Shown here: positions 1 to 12,130 of the stretch, piece by piece | Numbering within the stretch: the first letter of the stretch is position 1 | Layout of the letters: each line of letters opens with the position of its first letter | From: Pleurodeles waltl | Lineage: Eukaryota > Chordata > Amphibia > Caudata > Salamandridae | Direction: 5' to 3' | Assembly: GCF_031143425.1 (NCBI RefSeq) | Contig: NC_090438.1 | Location: 774,453,138-774,517,137 of the forward strand | DNA: 64,000 bases | Position numbers and translations under genes: made by a program | Notes under the pieces: model-generated | The model's database searches: none | What the model was told of the DNA's origin: nothing | Seen by the model: the letters and a program-made list of their open reading frames with translations, nothing else

Positions 1-59
1 CAGAGTTTTAAAAGATCAGTAAACAAAATGATAAAATGGAAAAGCTGGATTGAGGACAA

Positions 60-3000
60 AGCAGTAGTTGCCGCACAATCATACAGTGACCTAAGACTCT
101 CCGCCACCTTTAAAACTACTCACCGAAAGTTAAGCAGAAGTTTTTGTCAGTAAGGTTAGGAACGATTCCCACAGTGGATTCCTTACCAAAAGAGTAGGAA
201 CATGAAGAAATGGGGGATATGGAATGCCGCCTGTGCCACCAGACAAAAGAGTAATTGCTTCCTATTTTATGCATAGGTTCCCAACTGGATTTACCGTGAA
301 GATCCCTGCTGAAGAGAGAGTTTAAGTCTCTGGGTATTAGAACACGTAGACAAGCTGTAATAGAATCACCCAATCCAGCGAATACATGAGTGATTGAAGG
401 TTGCAGCCCCGCAGGGATTTTGCCAGTGTTGAAAATGCAAAGAGCAGGGCTAATGTTTCCTCCTTATTGCTTCCTTTTGGGGACCGAATGAATGTCTGGA
501 TTCTATTTTAAAACCTAGACATGTATAAATCGAAGTCTCGTCTATGACACTTCTATTGGTGAACCATTTTTGTTGATGTAAAATGCGACGATTTAGTGTA
601 ACGACTTTTGTTTTTTTTTAACCTTAATCACTAGTGCGTTTTCCGCTGCATATGTTCCCATACAGTTCATTAATCTGTGCAGACGCACTCTAGTATTACT
701 AAGTTAAAGTAAGTCATCCACGTATAAGATGTTTGACAATGCGGTGCCACCAAGGATGGTAGTGCATCCAGCGCTGGGGAGAGGTCAGAGATGTACAAGT
801 TAAACAGGAGGGGTGTAAGAACACAGCCCTGCTTTACCCCATTAGATTCTCTGACTGGTTTTGATAAGAAGGTGCCTTTGCCGACCGTGACTTTGACTCA
901 GGAATCCATGTAAAGCATCTTGATAGCTTCTAGTAAATTGAGTGGGATTCCCCACTACTTGAGTTTTACCCATAGTTTGTCGCGTGGGATGCTGTTGAAC
1001 GCTGCCTTGAAGTCTACAGAACACATATCAAGTGGTGTGCTGGTAGCCGTTGCTCTGTTAATAATTAGTCCTGCCAATGTGCCATGCTGACTCACAAACC
1101 CAGTCTGATTCAGCGGAAGTCTGCCTGTGGTTGTCTTCCACTGCTTTAAGTCCTGTAGCAGCAGGGATGCAAAAGATTTGTGGTCTGCATCCAGTAATGC
1201 TATTAGCAGTGCTTAATTTGTGCTTGTTGTTTCCGGTGCTGAGCACCGGCACTTATTTTTGAGGGCCGGCGCTTAGTCTTCTGCCTCAAGCATTTGCTGT
1301 GAGCAAAAGACACGTTTGGGAAAGACGGAGGAAGAGAAAAACGAAAAGCGTCACGATGAGAGAAAGCAGAAAGCAGCAGGTGTGAGCTGAAGGGGCAGGG
1401 AGTGGCTGCCTCAGTATTCCGTGTTAGCAGATTTAATTGCAGCAGCCGCGTGTTTAAGAGGAGGACTTTGAGCACTGGCACCTTTTTATTTACAAATTAA
1501 GCACTGGCTATTAGGTGATAGCTGCTTGGAGTAGCTACTGTTCCTCCTATAAAGATTGGATACATAATAGAGTCATTCCAGCTTCCTGAAATCTAACCCT
1601 CCGCTAGAATGGTGTTCAACATGCTGGTAAGGAAATTAGCCCACCACATGGGCTGTTATTTAAAAATGGCTTGTGGGATTCCATTTGGGCCCGGGGCACA
1701 GTCTGAACAAGATTTCTTGATGATTTTGATTAGTTCGGCAGTCGTGTATTACAATAGTGTAATAAGGGGCAGATCCCTCCTGGCTTCCTGGGCTCTCTGC
1801 GGTCAACCGGATCTGACCTATCTTCCGAGAAATGCAACATCAAATATTTAACCCATCCCTCCTCAGAGCTGTTTGCATTGCAGGCTGCCCTTACGCCTTT
1901 GTCTATCCCGTTGGTTAACTTCCAGAAATTCTTTGAATCTTTTAGATTGGCTGCATGGAGTAGCTTCGCCCACAGGCTTTCCTTCCTGTTTCGTCTAAAG
2001 ATCCAAATTACCCTTTCCAGCAGCTTCTGTTCTTTCTGAAAAACAGCCTAGGGTCACAGTGTGCCTTAGCTGCCTAAGTATTTTGTAAACTCTGGCCTTC
2101 AGGAGGCGAATATGGCACAGCAGTAGGGGTGGCTTGTCTGGACTTAAGCCAGCTCCTTCGTTTGAGCCTTTGGCCAGATACTTAGATACCAGATAGTCTG
2201 TTAGTGTTTCCCAAGCTGACATCAAATTAGCATCACCATCAACAAACTTCAGTAGAGCTTGCACAGCATTGGATGCCAGATCCTTTACGGAGCTGGAGAT
2301 CCACTTCAAACATTTTCCATTTTCCATTTTCCATCCTGGGTTCTTCCAACAGTACCTTTCCTGGCTCATGGTTACTCTTGCTGACATCAATCTGAATTAC
2401 TTACAGGTGGTAATCGCTCTATTGTCATTGGACGATACTGAAATCCACCATCCGCTGGTAGAGTGAGAAATTAACCAGTGAATAGTCTATATAGAAAAGG
2501 ATTTATCTGATGGTTGTGTCCACATCGGTGGGGTGTTGCCCAAAGATTGGCCATTCATAGCAAACAGACCAGCCGGCTCATAAGCTCTCAAATGCTTCTC
2601 ACCAAGTTCATCTTGCTGCCTTTGAAGAGGCAGGCATTGAACTGTAATTGTCCTTGTGGCCTCAGCGTTCTCTTCACATGGGGGGTGAAACAGGTTCAGA
2701 TTGAAATCTCCTGTGACTAGGAAGAATATGGACTGACATATATTCTTAAGCCTAGGCATGTGTGTGATGAGCTTGGACACTGACTCAGACTTCCCCCTTG
2801 GGTTGATGTAAATGTTTATAAGCAGCAGGGTGTCCCCCTGTTTCTTTCCCCAACTGTCCAGGCACAAGACCAAGATCCATGATTCCGCTATGCATATCTC
2901 TTCAACGTCTGCTGATAAGCTGGAGCTAACATAGACTGACAGACCACCCTTTGCCCTCACATAAGAACTGCTTTTCTGTGCCACCGTATTAAATTCTAGG

Positions 3001-3080
3001 TATCCTACAAGGGGGATGTCAGCTTGAGCCCAAGTTTCCTGCAGCGCTATTTTGTCAAAGGAGCCGAGGAACTCAACCAT
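60..3080 (-). pseudogene. LINE ORF2 remnant: endonuclease, linker, reverse transcriptase
   Basis: The endonuclease lies at 2487-3080 (minus): it has the LQETW motif near its start and GDFNLNL about 120 residues later, both hallmarks of the exonuclease-endonuclease-phosphatase fold that nicks target DNA. A linker ORF follows at 1995-2390. RT motifs are readable from about 1190 down to 720: a QTGFV stretch, then motif A as VDFKAAFNSIPRDKLW, then GVKQGCVLTPLLFNLYISDL. The region between 1514 and 1199 is interrupted by the hAT MITE, so the two RT halves are separated by 300 bp. The segment 116-373 may be the post-RT C-terminal region, but this is weak. Several stops are visible, for example a TAG inside the block after motif A. 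Not functional. Confidence 0.75.
1207..1506. mobile_element. Non-autonomous hAT-type MITE (300 bp) with perfect TIRs and 8-bp TSD
   Basis: The element begins CAGTGCTTAATTTGT and ends ACAAATTAAGCACTG, a perfect 15-bp terminal inverted repeat. It is flanked by a perfect 8-bp direct repeat, GCTATTAG, at 1199-1206 and 1507-1514. Eight-base target duplications and CAGTG-type termini are characteristic of the hAT superfamily. There is no coding capacity inside. It sits in the reverse transcriptase region of the antisense LINE and is therefore younger than that LINE. Confidence 0.88.
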
Positions 3081-3634
3081 GGCGGTGTCTGCGATTTTTG
3101 CCTGCAGCCCGCCAATACTCCATGTGCCCCATTCCTTGCATTGGTTTTCAGATAGTCTTCAGTACCTCCTACATGTGTTTAGAAAGGCTGACGGTAGTCA
3201 GTTCTATCCATTCTGATCTTCCTGCATCTTTATGATCCTTTGCCCTTCCCTAGAGGCCACATCTCTACTTATCTGGATGGTAAAACCAGGGGCATGTGCG
3301 TGGATCGGTGCTTGAACCTCTGATGAGCGAGCCCCAAACTTGCTTCTCAGAACTGGCACCTAGGTGCTTACCTCTTGCTCACTGTGCTGCTGCTCCATCA
3401 GCAGAGGGGGATACCGATCCTCCTGAAATACAGATGTTTGTATTCCCCAAGACTTCAGTAGCATTTTATTCCGTAGAACCTGCCGAGCGAGGGCCAATGT
3501 TGTAAACATGATATGCATGGGTTCTGAGGACATTCTACCCCTGGGTGGCAGGAACCTAAGAGAGTAAATGTCATCTGATGCTACGTAATTCAGACCAGGG
3601 AGCGCCCTTAATAGTTTTAAAATGTTTGCATGAT

Positions 3635-5330
3635 TTAAACATCATGTTTGCCTCTGGACTTAAACTCAGGGATCCATAGAAGCTGGTTCCCGTAATCATT
3701 ATGTTTAGGTTTGACTTGGCTCAGACCAGCTGTTTCTGGGATACTACCGGACCTGCCTACTGGCCCAAGGGTGCCGGAGTGATTAACGGTGAGGCCACTG
3801 TCTATTTTTGACCCTGCACGTATCATCTCATTTTGCTGTCTAGATGGACTTCTGCACTTGCAGGTGGCTGCTGCTCCGTCTAAAGGTGGACCGTACTCCA
3901 CCCGGTGACTATTGGCTTTGCAGGTCATAGGCTTATGCGTCTCTTCCGTTGATGCTGGACTTAGGAACATTCTCAGTTATCAAAGGCGGCCCTTCTGTAG
4001 TATCTGGTATTTCTGCCGGGAGGGGGGAGCTCTCTTTGTTAGACACCTTTTCCTCGTCCTTCCTTGCTGGCTGAATCAATTTTGGCATTATGGCGTCAGA
4101 GGCTCTTTGATTGACTTTATTCCTGCCCTTTCTTACTCTCTTCCACTTTCTCTCTGTCTGGTGCACAGAGATCAGGGATGCATTCTGGCACTGTGGAGGG
4201 GAGCAGTTGATGACCTGTTGTAAGGTAGGCAGTTGTAACGACTCTGTTCCACTGTCCCCTGGTCCTGTGCCTTGTGAGACCTCTCACAGATCCTATTCTA
4301 CTGTGGATTCTCGAGCTAATACAGGTCCACTGGCTATGTGGGTCACCGGCATTTCTTGAGTGTGGTGTAGAACTCAGTGTGAGCCGAGGTCCTTGAATGC
4401 ATAGGTGACTTTTTTCTCTAGCATGCCCTCAAGGGATTCCGGGAGCTGTACCAACTTATCTGTTCTTATCTGCTTGCACTCTTGTGATTAGGGCATTCAG
4501 CTTTTCAAGCTTGTCATTAATGCCCAACACAAAAACCGTTAGGGTATTCAATAGATCCACCTGGATGTCCATTTTGTTTGAATGGTGGTTGAAGACTGCA
4601 ACTGTTGCTTGCAGAGAGTTCAGAATTGCACCCCACAATTCATTGGTGTCAGTAATTCTTAGTCGAGTGCTGCTGTTGTTCTCTTGTTCTGCCACGGGTT
4701 TCAAATCACATGCAGATGGCATTATTAGTGCTATGGTGCTGACTTCTCCCACTACCTTCACTGGGTGGATGCAGATATTGCTATTCTTGTGTTGGTCATT
4801 CAGCAATTCCGGCTGGTCAGGATGCTCAGGGCCCGCATCTTTGACGCTTTTGAAGGTCTGAAAAGAGCAATACATGAGCTTATGGTGGGTCAGAACTTCT
4901 GGAACAGGCTTGCGATGATGAGATTGCAAGTTTGGTTCAATAAGTGTCCAGGGGGGTTCTGTTGATCCATGGTATAATCACCACTCTTCATGCTACCTCC
5001 ATATGACTCTTCAGCAGCCAGCTTTTCAGTAGATGGCCATGGCGGGTGGCATTAGCCCTTCATGATGGTTATGCTGGATGACAGAGAGATATAAGTAGCT
5101 CTTCCGCTAGCGACTATGTCATTGATATTGTCATCCACCAAGGTCCCTTAAATCGCGCGACCATGTGTCCCCATATGTGCCAATGGCGAGGTGTCACTCA
5201 CGCTGATCCCTTCTCTCAGGGACTTAAAGAAGTCTTTTATCTTTTTAGTCTTAAACGGAGCTGTCAAGTCTATGGGGTTTTCTGGATTTTGGCTGTTTTC
5301 TGGTTCTTCCGGTCCTTCTAGGTCTAGCAA
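3635..5330 (-). pseudogene. LINE ORF1 remnant
   Basis: Three consecutive minus-strand open stretches (5330-5148, 4929-4456, 3970-3635) lie immediately upstream of the endonuclease-bearing ORF2, where ORF1 of a LINE belongs. The middle stretch has a heptad-like hydrophobic pattern near its C-terminus (LLNTLTVFVLGINDKLEKLN), consistent with a coiled coil that trimerises ORF1 proteins. I see no zinc knuckle or RRM motif. The assignment rests mainly on position, so the identity is moderate. Confidence 0.5.
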
Positions 5331-5400
5331 GGTTTCAAGTGTTTCCAGAAGCTCTTTATCTGACGGGCTCCCGGGAGCCCCTGCAGCTTTAGAGACTTAG

Positions 5401-6519
5401 TTTTACTTTGATCACAGTTATCACACTGGGGGTTCTATTCCGCAGTGCCTCTATGTCTCCTCTTTGCCATTGCACCCCCTACCTTTGTCTCCCTTTTCCT
5501 TTTATTTGATCCTGGTTGATGCCCCCTCATTCTCCTAGACCTCATTCTCCCAGACCTCATCCTGCTGGAACAGGGATTGACAGGGGAAGGAGTGGGAGGA
5601 GGTTAGGAGATTGAGAACTGGAGACTGGATGCAGATGTTCACAAATTGCACGTAATTACACGGACTACACAGGCTGCACACAGGCTAACCACAGAACGCA
5701 AATTAAAGAGGGTTTCACAGGCTGCCCCCTCTCTTAAGCATGATATCGGAATGCTGAAGAGTAATGGTTTTACATCTTATTTATCCTACTTACGTATTGT
5801 GTGCCCTTCGTCTTTTTCATCCTTTTTTGACCCCTATATTTTATGATGTCTCCCTATTACTCCATTAATTCATAGATTTCCTAGCTGTTATTGTTGTCTT
5901 CTTGCCTTGTTTTTTGTATTATTGTTGCCTTATTATTGATTGTTATTATCACTTTGATATGCTATTACTGTTTCTGTTTCAATGTTGTTTTAAAGTTGTT
6001 TTTAGGTTTAGGTCGTTCTTTGTTTGGATGTTTAGCAGTTCAATTAATCCTTAGTGATCATTAAAAGTATTCATTCATGCCCACAGTCAAAAGAAGTGCC
6101 TCCCTTCCTCCCCTTAATCTAGGGGGTAGGGCACGAGCACGCTTGAGGCGCTGCCTCATCCCCAGGCACTTTCCACTGACTCTCACTAAATTGTGGCGGG
6201 GGGAGCATGCCACGCCAGCTGCAGAGACTAGGCTGGTGCAAACCGTGACTGGACGCTGGAGCGCTGGTTGCCTGGGTAGATAACTGCAGGCTAGACTGCT
6301 GAAGGCGTTCCTGTCACGGTCACTCATCCGTTAGTTGAGTTTTAGAAATTAAAATGATGGCGTCAGGGCTTGAGAAATAGGGGTTAAAAAAACCAGGGCA
6401 GAACAGTGCCAGAGACAGGTTGGAGACTGATAGAAGACGACACTGGTAGCAAGAGGACATGCAGCACAACGTGGGAGACCGCTCAGCTGCATCCCGAGCT
6501 TGAGGTTTAGGCTTGTGGT
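5401..6519. other. No gene recognised
   Basis: The first part may include the 5' untranslated region of the antisense LINE. 5800-6060 is T-rich low-complexity sequence. 6080-6310 is GC-richer without recognisable coding sequence. No element boundary could be fixed. Confidence 0.5.
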
Positions 6520-6524
6520 CTTGA

Positions 6525-6660
6525 GGGTCTAGGGTGACCACCTGGCACTGAGGCAAATTCTGGACAGGACTGTAAAAAATTCAGGACAAAGGGTCAAAAT
6601 TCAGGACAAAAATTCAGGACAAAGGGTCAAAATTCAGGACACAAATTCAAGAACAAACGA
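6525..6660 (+). mobile_element. DNA-transposon-like terminus with subterminal repeats
   Basis: Starts with CTAGGGTGACCACC and continues into at least four direct copies of a motif like AATTCAGGACAAAGGGTC (6578-6650). A TIR followed by short subterminal repeats is typical of hAT-like elements. A reverse-complement copy of the first 14 bases lies at 11833-11846. No clear target duplication could be matched, so it is uncertain whether the two are ends of one element. Confidence 0.45.
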
Positions 6661-9362
6661 CAGTTTTACAGACACACGCAAGAGAGGCCATGCCTCACTA
6701 TGTTGTCAGTGCATTTATTTACTCTTTTTTAACATAGCACTATTAATTCACTGTGGACCTTTTGTGATTGCCTCCTGGTGTGCTACATTCAGGTGTCACA
6801 TTATGTCCTTGTTCAGTAGTAAATTAATGCCCTTCACCCAAGGCCATCACCCCTACCCAAATCTACCTGATCTTTCCTGAAGAGAAAGTAACAGCAACAT
6901 TTTGATTATGTTTCTAAACATTTCAAAACCCCTGGCAAACAGTTTGGGAAACATTAAGGTAATTAACCTAATGCTAGTTTAAACAAATTGAACAAAAACA
7001 TCTGGCTTACCCCAACCGCCCATGGACTTTCAACCTAATTTTTTTTAAAGAGGCAGGGCAGATGGTGTGGGTGACAGTCTCACACCTAATGACAGGATGT
7101 GATGTACCCATAACTAGTCTGTAGTCTCACTGCACTAGAGTGTATGTTTGGGACTCTACATTTATCTCAGAAATGGGAGCCCAGACTACCAATCAAAGAT
7201 AATAAAAGAGTAGGATGAAATGGGAGATGCACGGCAAGTAATTCACAGGGTTGTTGCTAACAACTGGATAAATAAAGAAGAGAAGAACAAGGTGGGACAA
7301 TTCCTAAAATCAGACAAGATGGGTCCACCAAGACTATTTGAAGGTATTGGGTACCTGGGGAGTTGCCTGCACACAGGAGCAAAACAGAAGGGGCACTGTC
7401 AAGTGGTTGAACAATCAACACCCATCCACCTTGGCAAACTCTTCTGGTGCAATGGTTTGCTGTTAGTGCTTGTGAAGGGTGAGCAGGGGCCAGACCCCTT
7501 GCAAGGTTGTGCAAGGCAATTACCCACTTAGTCCATGTCTTTATATGGTTTTGAAATTGAGCAAAAGCCAAACTAGAGATCTGGGTTATCCCTAAGTGTC
7601 AAGTACACATAGAATCTTCAAAATATTTGGGATGTAAATTGCACAAACAAAATTTACAAATTTTAAAATTTAATTAGTGTTTCTTTAACATATGGCACTG
7701 TTTTCACCTTCATACACAATTAGATCTCAGATTGAACTGGGAACCAGTTACCTTTTGACACCTAATGATTAATATCTACCATTCTTACACTGATTTCCAG
7801 GATGAAAGTCTCGGCAGAGCGAACGGTCCCTCCAAGCCCAGTTTGCTTTTTGGTCTTCTCTTCTGCTTTCTGTAGAGGCCATGTGGCACTAGCGAAGATG
7901 GTGTGCTACCACAATGATAGTATTATTTTGCAAACCTTCCCCTGATCATCCTTCATTCCTTCTTCAGACAGGCCACACATCTGATTTGGTCACTGCTGCG
8001 CCATCTGGAGCTCTTTCCACTCTAAAGCTAACTGTGACTGCGGGTGGATTAGATCTTCTGGACTTAGAATGCTTTTATTCAGCTGCAGATGTCCAATGGG
8101 TGGCTCACTGGCTTTCTGCCCACCTCCCTGCATGAGATGGGGTTTACCAGTAAAGACTTTTAAGGAAGGCTTAATGCACTGCTCATCGTTTCCTACTGAC
8201 CATTCTATGGATCACCATCCGGGGTTATCATGCATGGCTTTCTCTTGCCTTGCCAGAACCTGTAAACTCACTGACACGAAGAAACCCTATGCTCCTGCAC
8301 TACCTTTGCTAAGCCTTCCCACTCGCACAGGATGGCTGTGCTCAGAGCAACTCCATCAGTGGCATGTTGCAGGTGTCTTAAAATTGGGGACTTTGTTTCT
8401 GAACAGTGAGCTACTAAATTTCCAAACCCTTGTGGCAGTCTACCATCTTGACCCCGGTCAACTCCTTACTTACAACCACCTTAAATAATCATTAAATGCC
8501 CTATTTCATGTCTGCTACCTAGCACTAACCCTACAAGAGGTGTGCCAGAAGCTCTGTACCATAGGAAATGGTGGCAAACTGATGGAATGGGTGTACAGAC
8601 CTATCCTGCAACATGGAAACCACTCCAGGTCTTCTTGTCATACTGCCTGGGTGATTCATGTACCAAACCTCTGCAAGATATGGACTAAAATACTGGACTT
8701 TCCCCACAAAGTATCCCACAGCTGTCACTTTAGGTAAATTCATAGTGCTTCCTTGTGAATGCATTCTGCCCGTTGCTTGCCATTGGCCTTGTGGTTTGTA
8801 ACTCACAATTTGTTGCTTTCAATTTGCTGGCTTTATTTGTTTTAGGCTATGCAGCTTGAATTCTTCCCTTCCCTTGCCAAAACCTTATTTACAGTATCCT
8901 GCTGAGTGCTCCCTTTCTGTAAACAGGCCTGTAAATCTTGTTCTTATCTTATCATATTTGCTGTGCATTCAAAGAACAAAGTCAAATGTCAGGCTCTGTC
9001 TTAGGTGGGAACTTACTGTTTACTTTCCTTTCTCTGACTTCAAAGTGAGAGGATTTATGAAACAATCTTGCTGGATACTGGGGTTAGGAAAGAGTTTTTT
9101 CTATTACATGACAACATTTAAATAGACTTCAGAATATATCAGAATTCGAAGTACAAATCAAGCACATTTTTGTTAATTCTGAACTGTGCTGGAAACAAAT
9201 ACCTTTACATGATTAAAACAAATCATTGCATTAGGTGATGCAATTTCCACACATCATGGTCTCTGCACAATATAGTTTGATTTGAAAAACTGTATATCTG
9301 TGCAAATGTAATGGTCATTTCAATCAAAAATGTGTTGTCTGTAATGGCAGCGTGTTACTACA
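6661..9362. other. No gene recognised
   Basis: Short overlapping open frames on both strands show no recognisable family. No TIR, LTR or LINE motif was seen. Base composition is mildly AT-rich. Confidence 0.5.
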
Positions 9363-11114
9363 CCATGCATGCTCCACTCCACTCTGCACCACTCTACACC
9401 ACTGAACCCTACTCTGTATCACTCCACTTTACGCCACTCCATGCCACTGCACTCTTCTCCATTCGGAACCACTCCACATTATGCCACTGCTCTCTATGCT
9501 ACTTCACACTATGCCTCTCTACTCTACTCTGTACTACTCTACTCTAAGCCACTGCACTTTACGCCTCTCTACACCACTGCGCTCTGCTCGTCTGCACGCC
9601 ATACCACTCCAGTCTAGGCAACACCAATCTAATCCGCACAACTCCACTCTCTGCCACTCTGCAACGCTGCACTGTACGCCACTGCACTCTAAGCTAATAC
9701 ACTCTATTCTAATGCACTTTACTCTGTAACACTCAACTCTATGCCCCTGCACTCTACATCAATACACTGTACATCATTCTAATCTACTCTGCACCTCTGC
9801 ACTCTATGCCCCGGCACTCTACACTACTTTACTCTATGCTATCACACTCTATGCCACTTTATGCAACTCCACTCTAACCTGCACTTCTCCACTCTAAGCC
9901 ACCTCACTCTACTGTGAAATAATCTACTTTATGCCACTGCATTCTATGCCACTGCACTCAACCCTGCACCTCTCCACTCTATGCAACTGCACTATACTCT
10001 GAAACAATCTATTCTACGCCACTGTACTCTATACCACTCTGACCACTGCACTCTAGTTCAATGCACTCTACACCACTGCAAGCTGACACTCTGCAACACT
10101 GCTCTGGCCGCCACTATACTCTACACCACTCTGCTCTGTACTACTGCATTTTGCACCAATATACTCTATTCCACTGCATTCTATGCCACTCTACTCTGCC
10201 CAATGCCACTCTATGCAACTGCACTCTACACCAGTGTACTCTAAACAACTGCACTGCCCTTTACTCTGCACCACTGTACTCTATGCCACTGTTCTCTGTA
10301 CCACTCTACGCCACTGCACTGACACTCTACTCTGCAACTCTGCACTCTACACCACTCTACTCTATGCCACTGCACTCTAGGCACTATACTCTACTCTACA
10401 CCTCTCTACAATACTCCACTCTGCACCACTACACTCTATGCCACATGAGTCTACTCTGCACCCTATGACACTGCACCACTCTGCATTACTGCACTCTCTG
10501 CTACTCTATTGTATGCCACTCTACTCCACTGCACTCTATGTAACTCTACCCCATGCCACTCTATGCCACTGCACTCTGCGCCAATGCACTCTAAACAACT
10601 GCATGCCACTGCCCTCTACTCTTTACCACTGTACTCTACGCCACTGCTCTGTGCCACTCTACTCCACAAAACATCACTGCACTGACACTCTACTCTGCAG
10701 TGTTGCACTCTCCACCACCGTACTATACACCAATGTACTATGTACTACTGCATTCTATGCCACTGCACTCTATGCCACTCTACTCTGCATCACTCCACTC
10801 TACAGCACTTTGCCCTACTCTGCACCACTCTACACTACACCACTGCACTCCCTGCAACGTGAGTCTACTCTGCAATCTATGCCACTGCACCACTCTACAC
10901 TACTGCTCTCTCTGCCACTCTATTGTATGCCACTCTACTCCACTGCACTCTATGCCACTCTACTCTGTCCCATGCCACTGCACTCTAAGCCACTGCACTC
11001 TACGCTAACGCACTCTAAACAACTGCACTGTACCCCACTGCACTGTACTTTGCACCACTGGGCTCTACGCCACTGCTCCTGTGCTACTCTACTCCACACC
11101 ACACCACTATGCCA
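9363..11114 (+). repeat. Degenerate G-poor minisatellite, about 1.75 kb
   Basis: The stretch is an almost unbroken run of short phrases such as CACTGCACTCTATGC, CACTCTACTCTGCAC and CACTCTACACCA, stacked about every 10 to 16 bases with many substitutions. The plus strand is rich in C, T and A and very poor in G. Because the units rarely form stop codons, several overlapping frames stay open for up to 226 codons, giving Cys/His/Thr/Leu/Tyr/Ser-rich translations. These are by-products of composition, not proteins. The left edge is near 9363 and the right edge near 11114. Confidence 0.9.
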
Positions 11115-11177
11115 CTAGCTTTAAGCCATGCTGAACAGCAGCTACTCTGGTGTATAACATGGCTAATGGCTAAAACA

Positions 11178-11231
11178 CATTTGCAAAGCCAATAACTCTT
11201 TCGTAGATGAGACCTACTGGCTTTGCCAATG
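11178..11231. repeat. Imperfect inverted repeat next to the minisatellite
   Basis: CATTTGCAAAGCCAATA at 11178-11194 pairs with TACTGGCTTTGCCAATG at 11215-11231, 15 of 17 bases, with a 20-base loop. It may be the remnant of a small foldback element bordering the minisatellite. Confidence 0.55.
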
Positions 11232-11695
11232 TTTGTTAGTACAATGAGGTACTGAGGTACCTGAAAGAACTATAAAAAATACAATTACACCATAATAAAG
11301 GCTGCTACAAAATGCGCAAATACATTTCGGTTAAATAAAAAAAAAAGCGCTTCTCAAATACAGATTTGAATAATATACAGTTTCTACCTAGTGCTAAAAA
11401 AATGTTATAACACTCCATTAATACCACACACTCCACAGCTCACCTTGGAAAACCATTACAATACCTCTCTGAAAGAAATATCTTTGCCACCAGAAAACTT
11501 CAAGTGGCTCCTTCTAGTAAATTCAATGCAGGTTTTCAAGCCCCTTTGTATTTGCAGATTTACCAGTTGCCCACATTTGCATGTGTTTAGGGAAGGAGAC
11601 CCCCTGGCAAGAAGGCCTTTTCTTATCTGTCTGCCCCTCCCTCCCTCAGAGCACAGGAGACCCTCTGCCTTCCAGCCCAGCTGGGGAAACTCCTC

Positions 11696-11846
11696 TGTCC
11701 GTAATTTCGCCCTGCCTCCGTTGCCCTTTAGGTGAAAGGCTAAAATTACGGACAAATACCGTCCGTTAAAGCTTTCATCACGGACAACGGACAGCAGGGC
11801 GAAATTACGGACAGTCCGTGAAATTTACGGACGGGTGGTCACCCTA
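11696..11846 (-). mobile_element. DNA-transposon-like terminus with internal inverted repeats
   Basis: Ends in GGTGGTCACCCTAG (11833-11846), the reverse complement of the terminus at 6525. Just inside are repeated ACGGAC/GTCCGT motifs and a perfect 20-base inverted repeat, 11696-11715 against 11794-11813. The inner sequence differs from the left terminus, so this could be the end of a separate element of the same superfamily. Confidence 0.45.
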
Positions 11847-11889
11847 GGGGGTCCCGAGGGCTTGAGGAGCTGAGGGGTTCAAGTAACTG

Positions 11890-12130
11890 GTGGCGGGTTG
11901 GCACCGAACGCTCCTACGGCTGCAACCCTCCTCTCACAGTGCCACTCCCCTAGTCTCACTGTGCCTGATTCCGAGTGTCCAAAGACTGTGTCTCAGTGGG
12001 ACGCGGCCTTCTGACGCCGCTATGCCTGCGCCTCTGCTTCCGGTTCCCGCGTTCCGTGCTCCGCTCGGTACCCGCCGCTCTGCCCCTTGCTCACTTGTCA
12101 CTGCCCGGGTAGGGTGCTGCTGTGCGCCCA
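11890..12130. promoter_or_regulatory. Small CpG-rich patch with an ETS-type motif
   Basis: About 13 CpG dinucleotides fall in roughly 85 bases around 12000-12085, while most of the window is CpG-poor. On the minus strand it contains ACCGGAAGC, the core recognised by ETS/GABPA factors at many TATA-less promoters. No exon could be attached on either side. It could equally be an undecayed transposon or LTR fragment. Confidence 0.3.

Larger units (their letters stand above)
1..5400 (-). mobile_element. Two-ORF LINE (non-LTR retrotransposon), antisense, runs off the left edge
   Basis: Reading the minus strand from about 5400 downwards there is an ORF1-like stretch, then an apurinic endonuclease domain, a linker, reverse transcriptase motifs and a cysteine/histidine-poor tail that reaches position 1. 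This is the order of a two-ORF non-LTR retrotransposon. All parts are broken by stops and frameshifts, so the copy is dead. The clade is unresolved: the RT block with GVKQGC and LTPLLFNLY is not L1-like and not the L2 type seen elsewhere in this window. The 5' boundary near 5400 is approximate and the 3' end is outside the window. It carries a hAT MITE at 1207-1506. Confidence 0.8.

Noticed and set aside
10438..11118. Open frame of 226 codons, Cys/His-rich
   Set aside because: It lies in the minisatellite; neighbouring frames are open too because the repeat phrases rarely contain stop codons.
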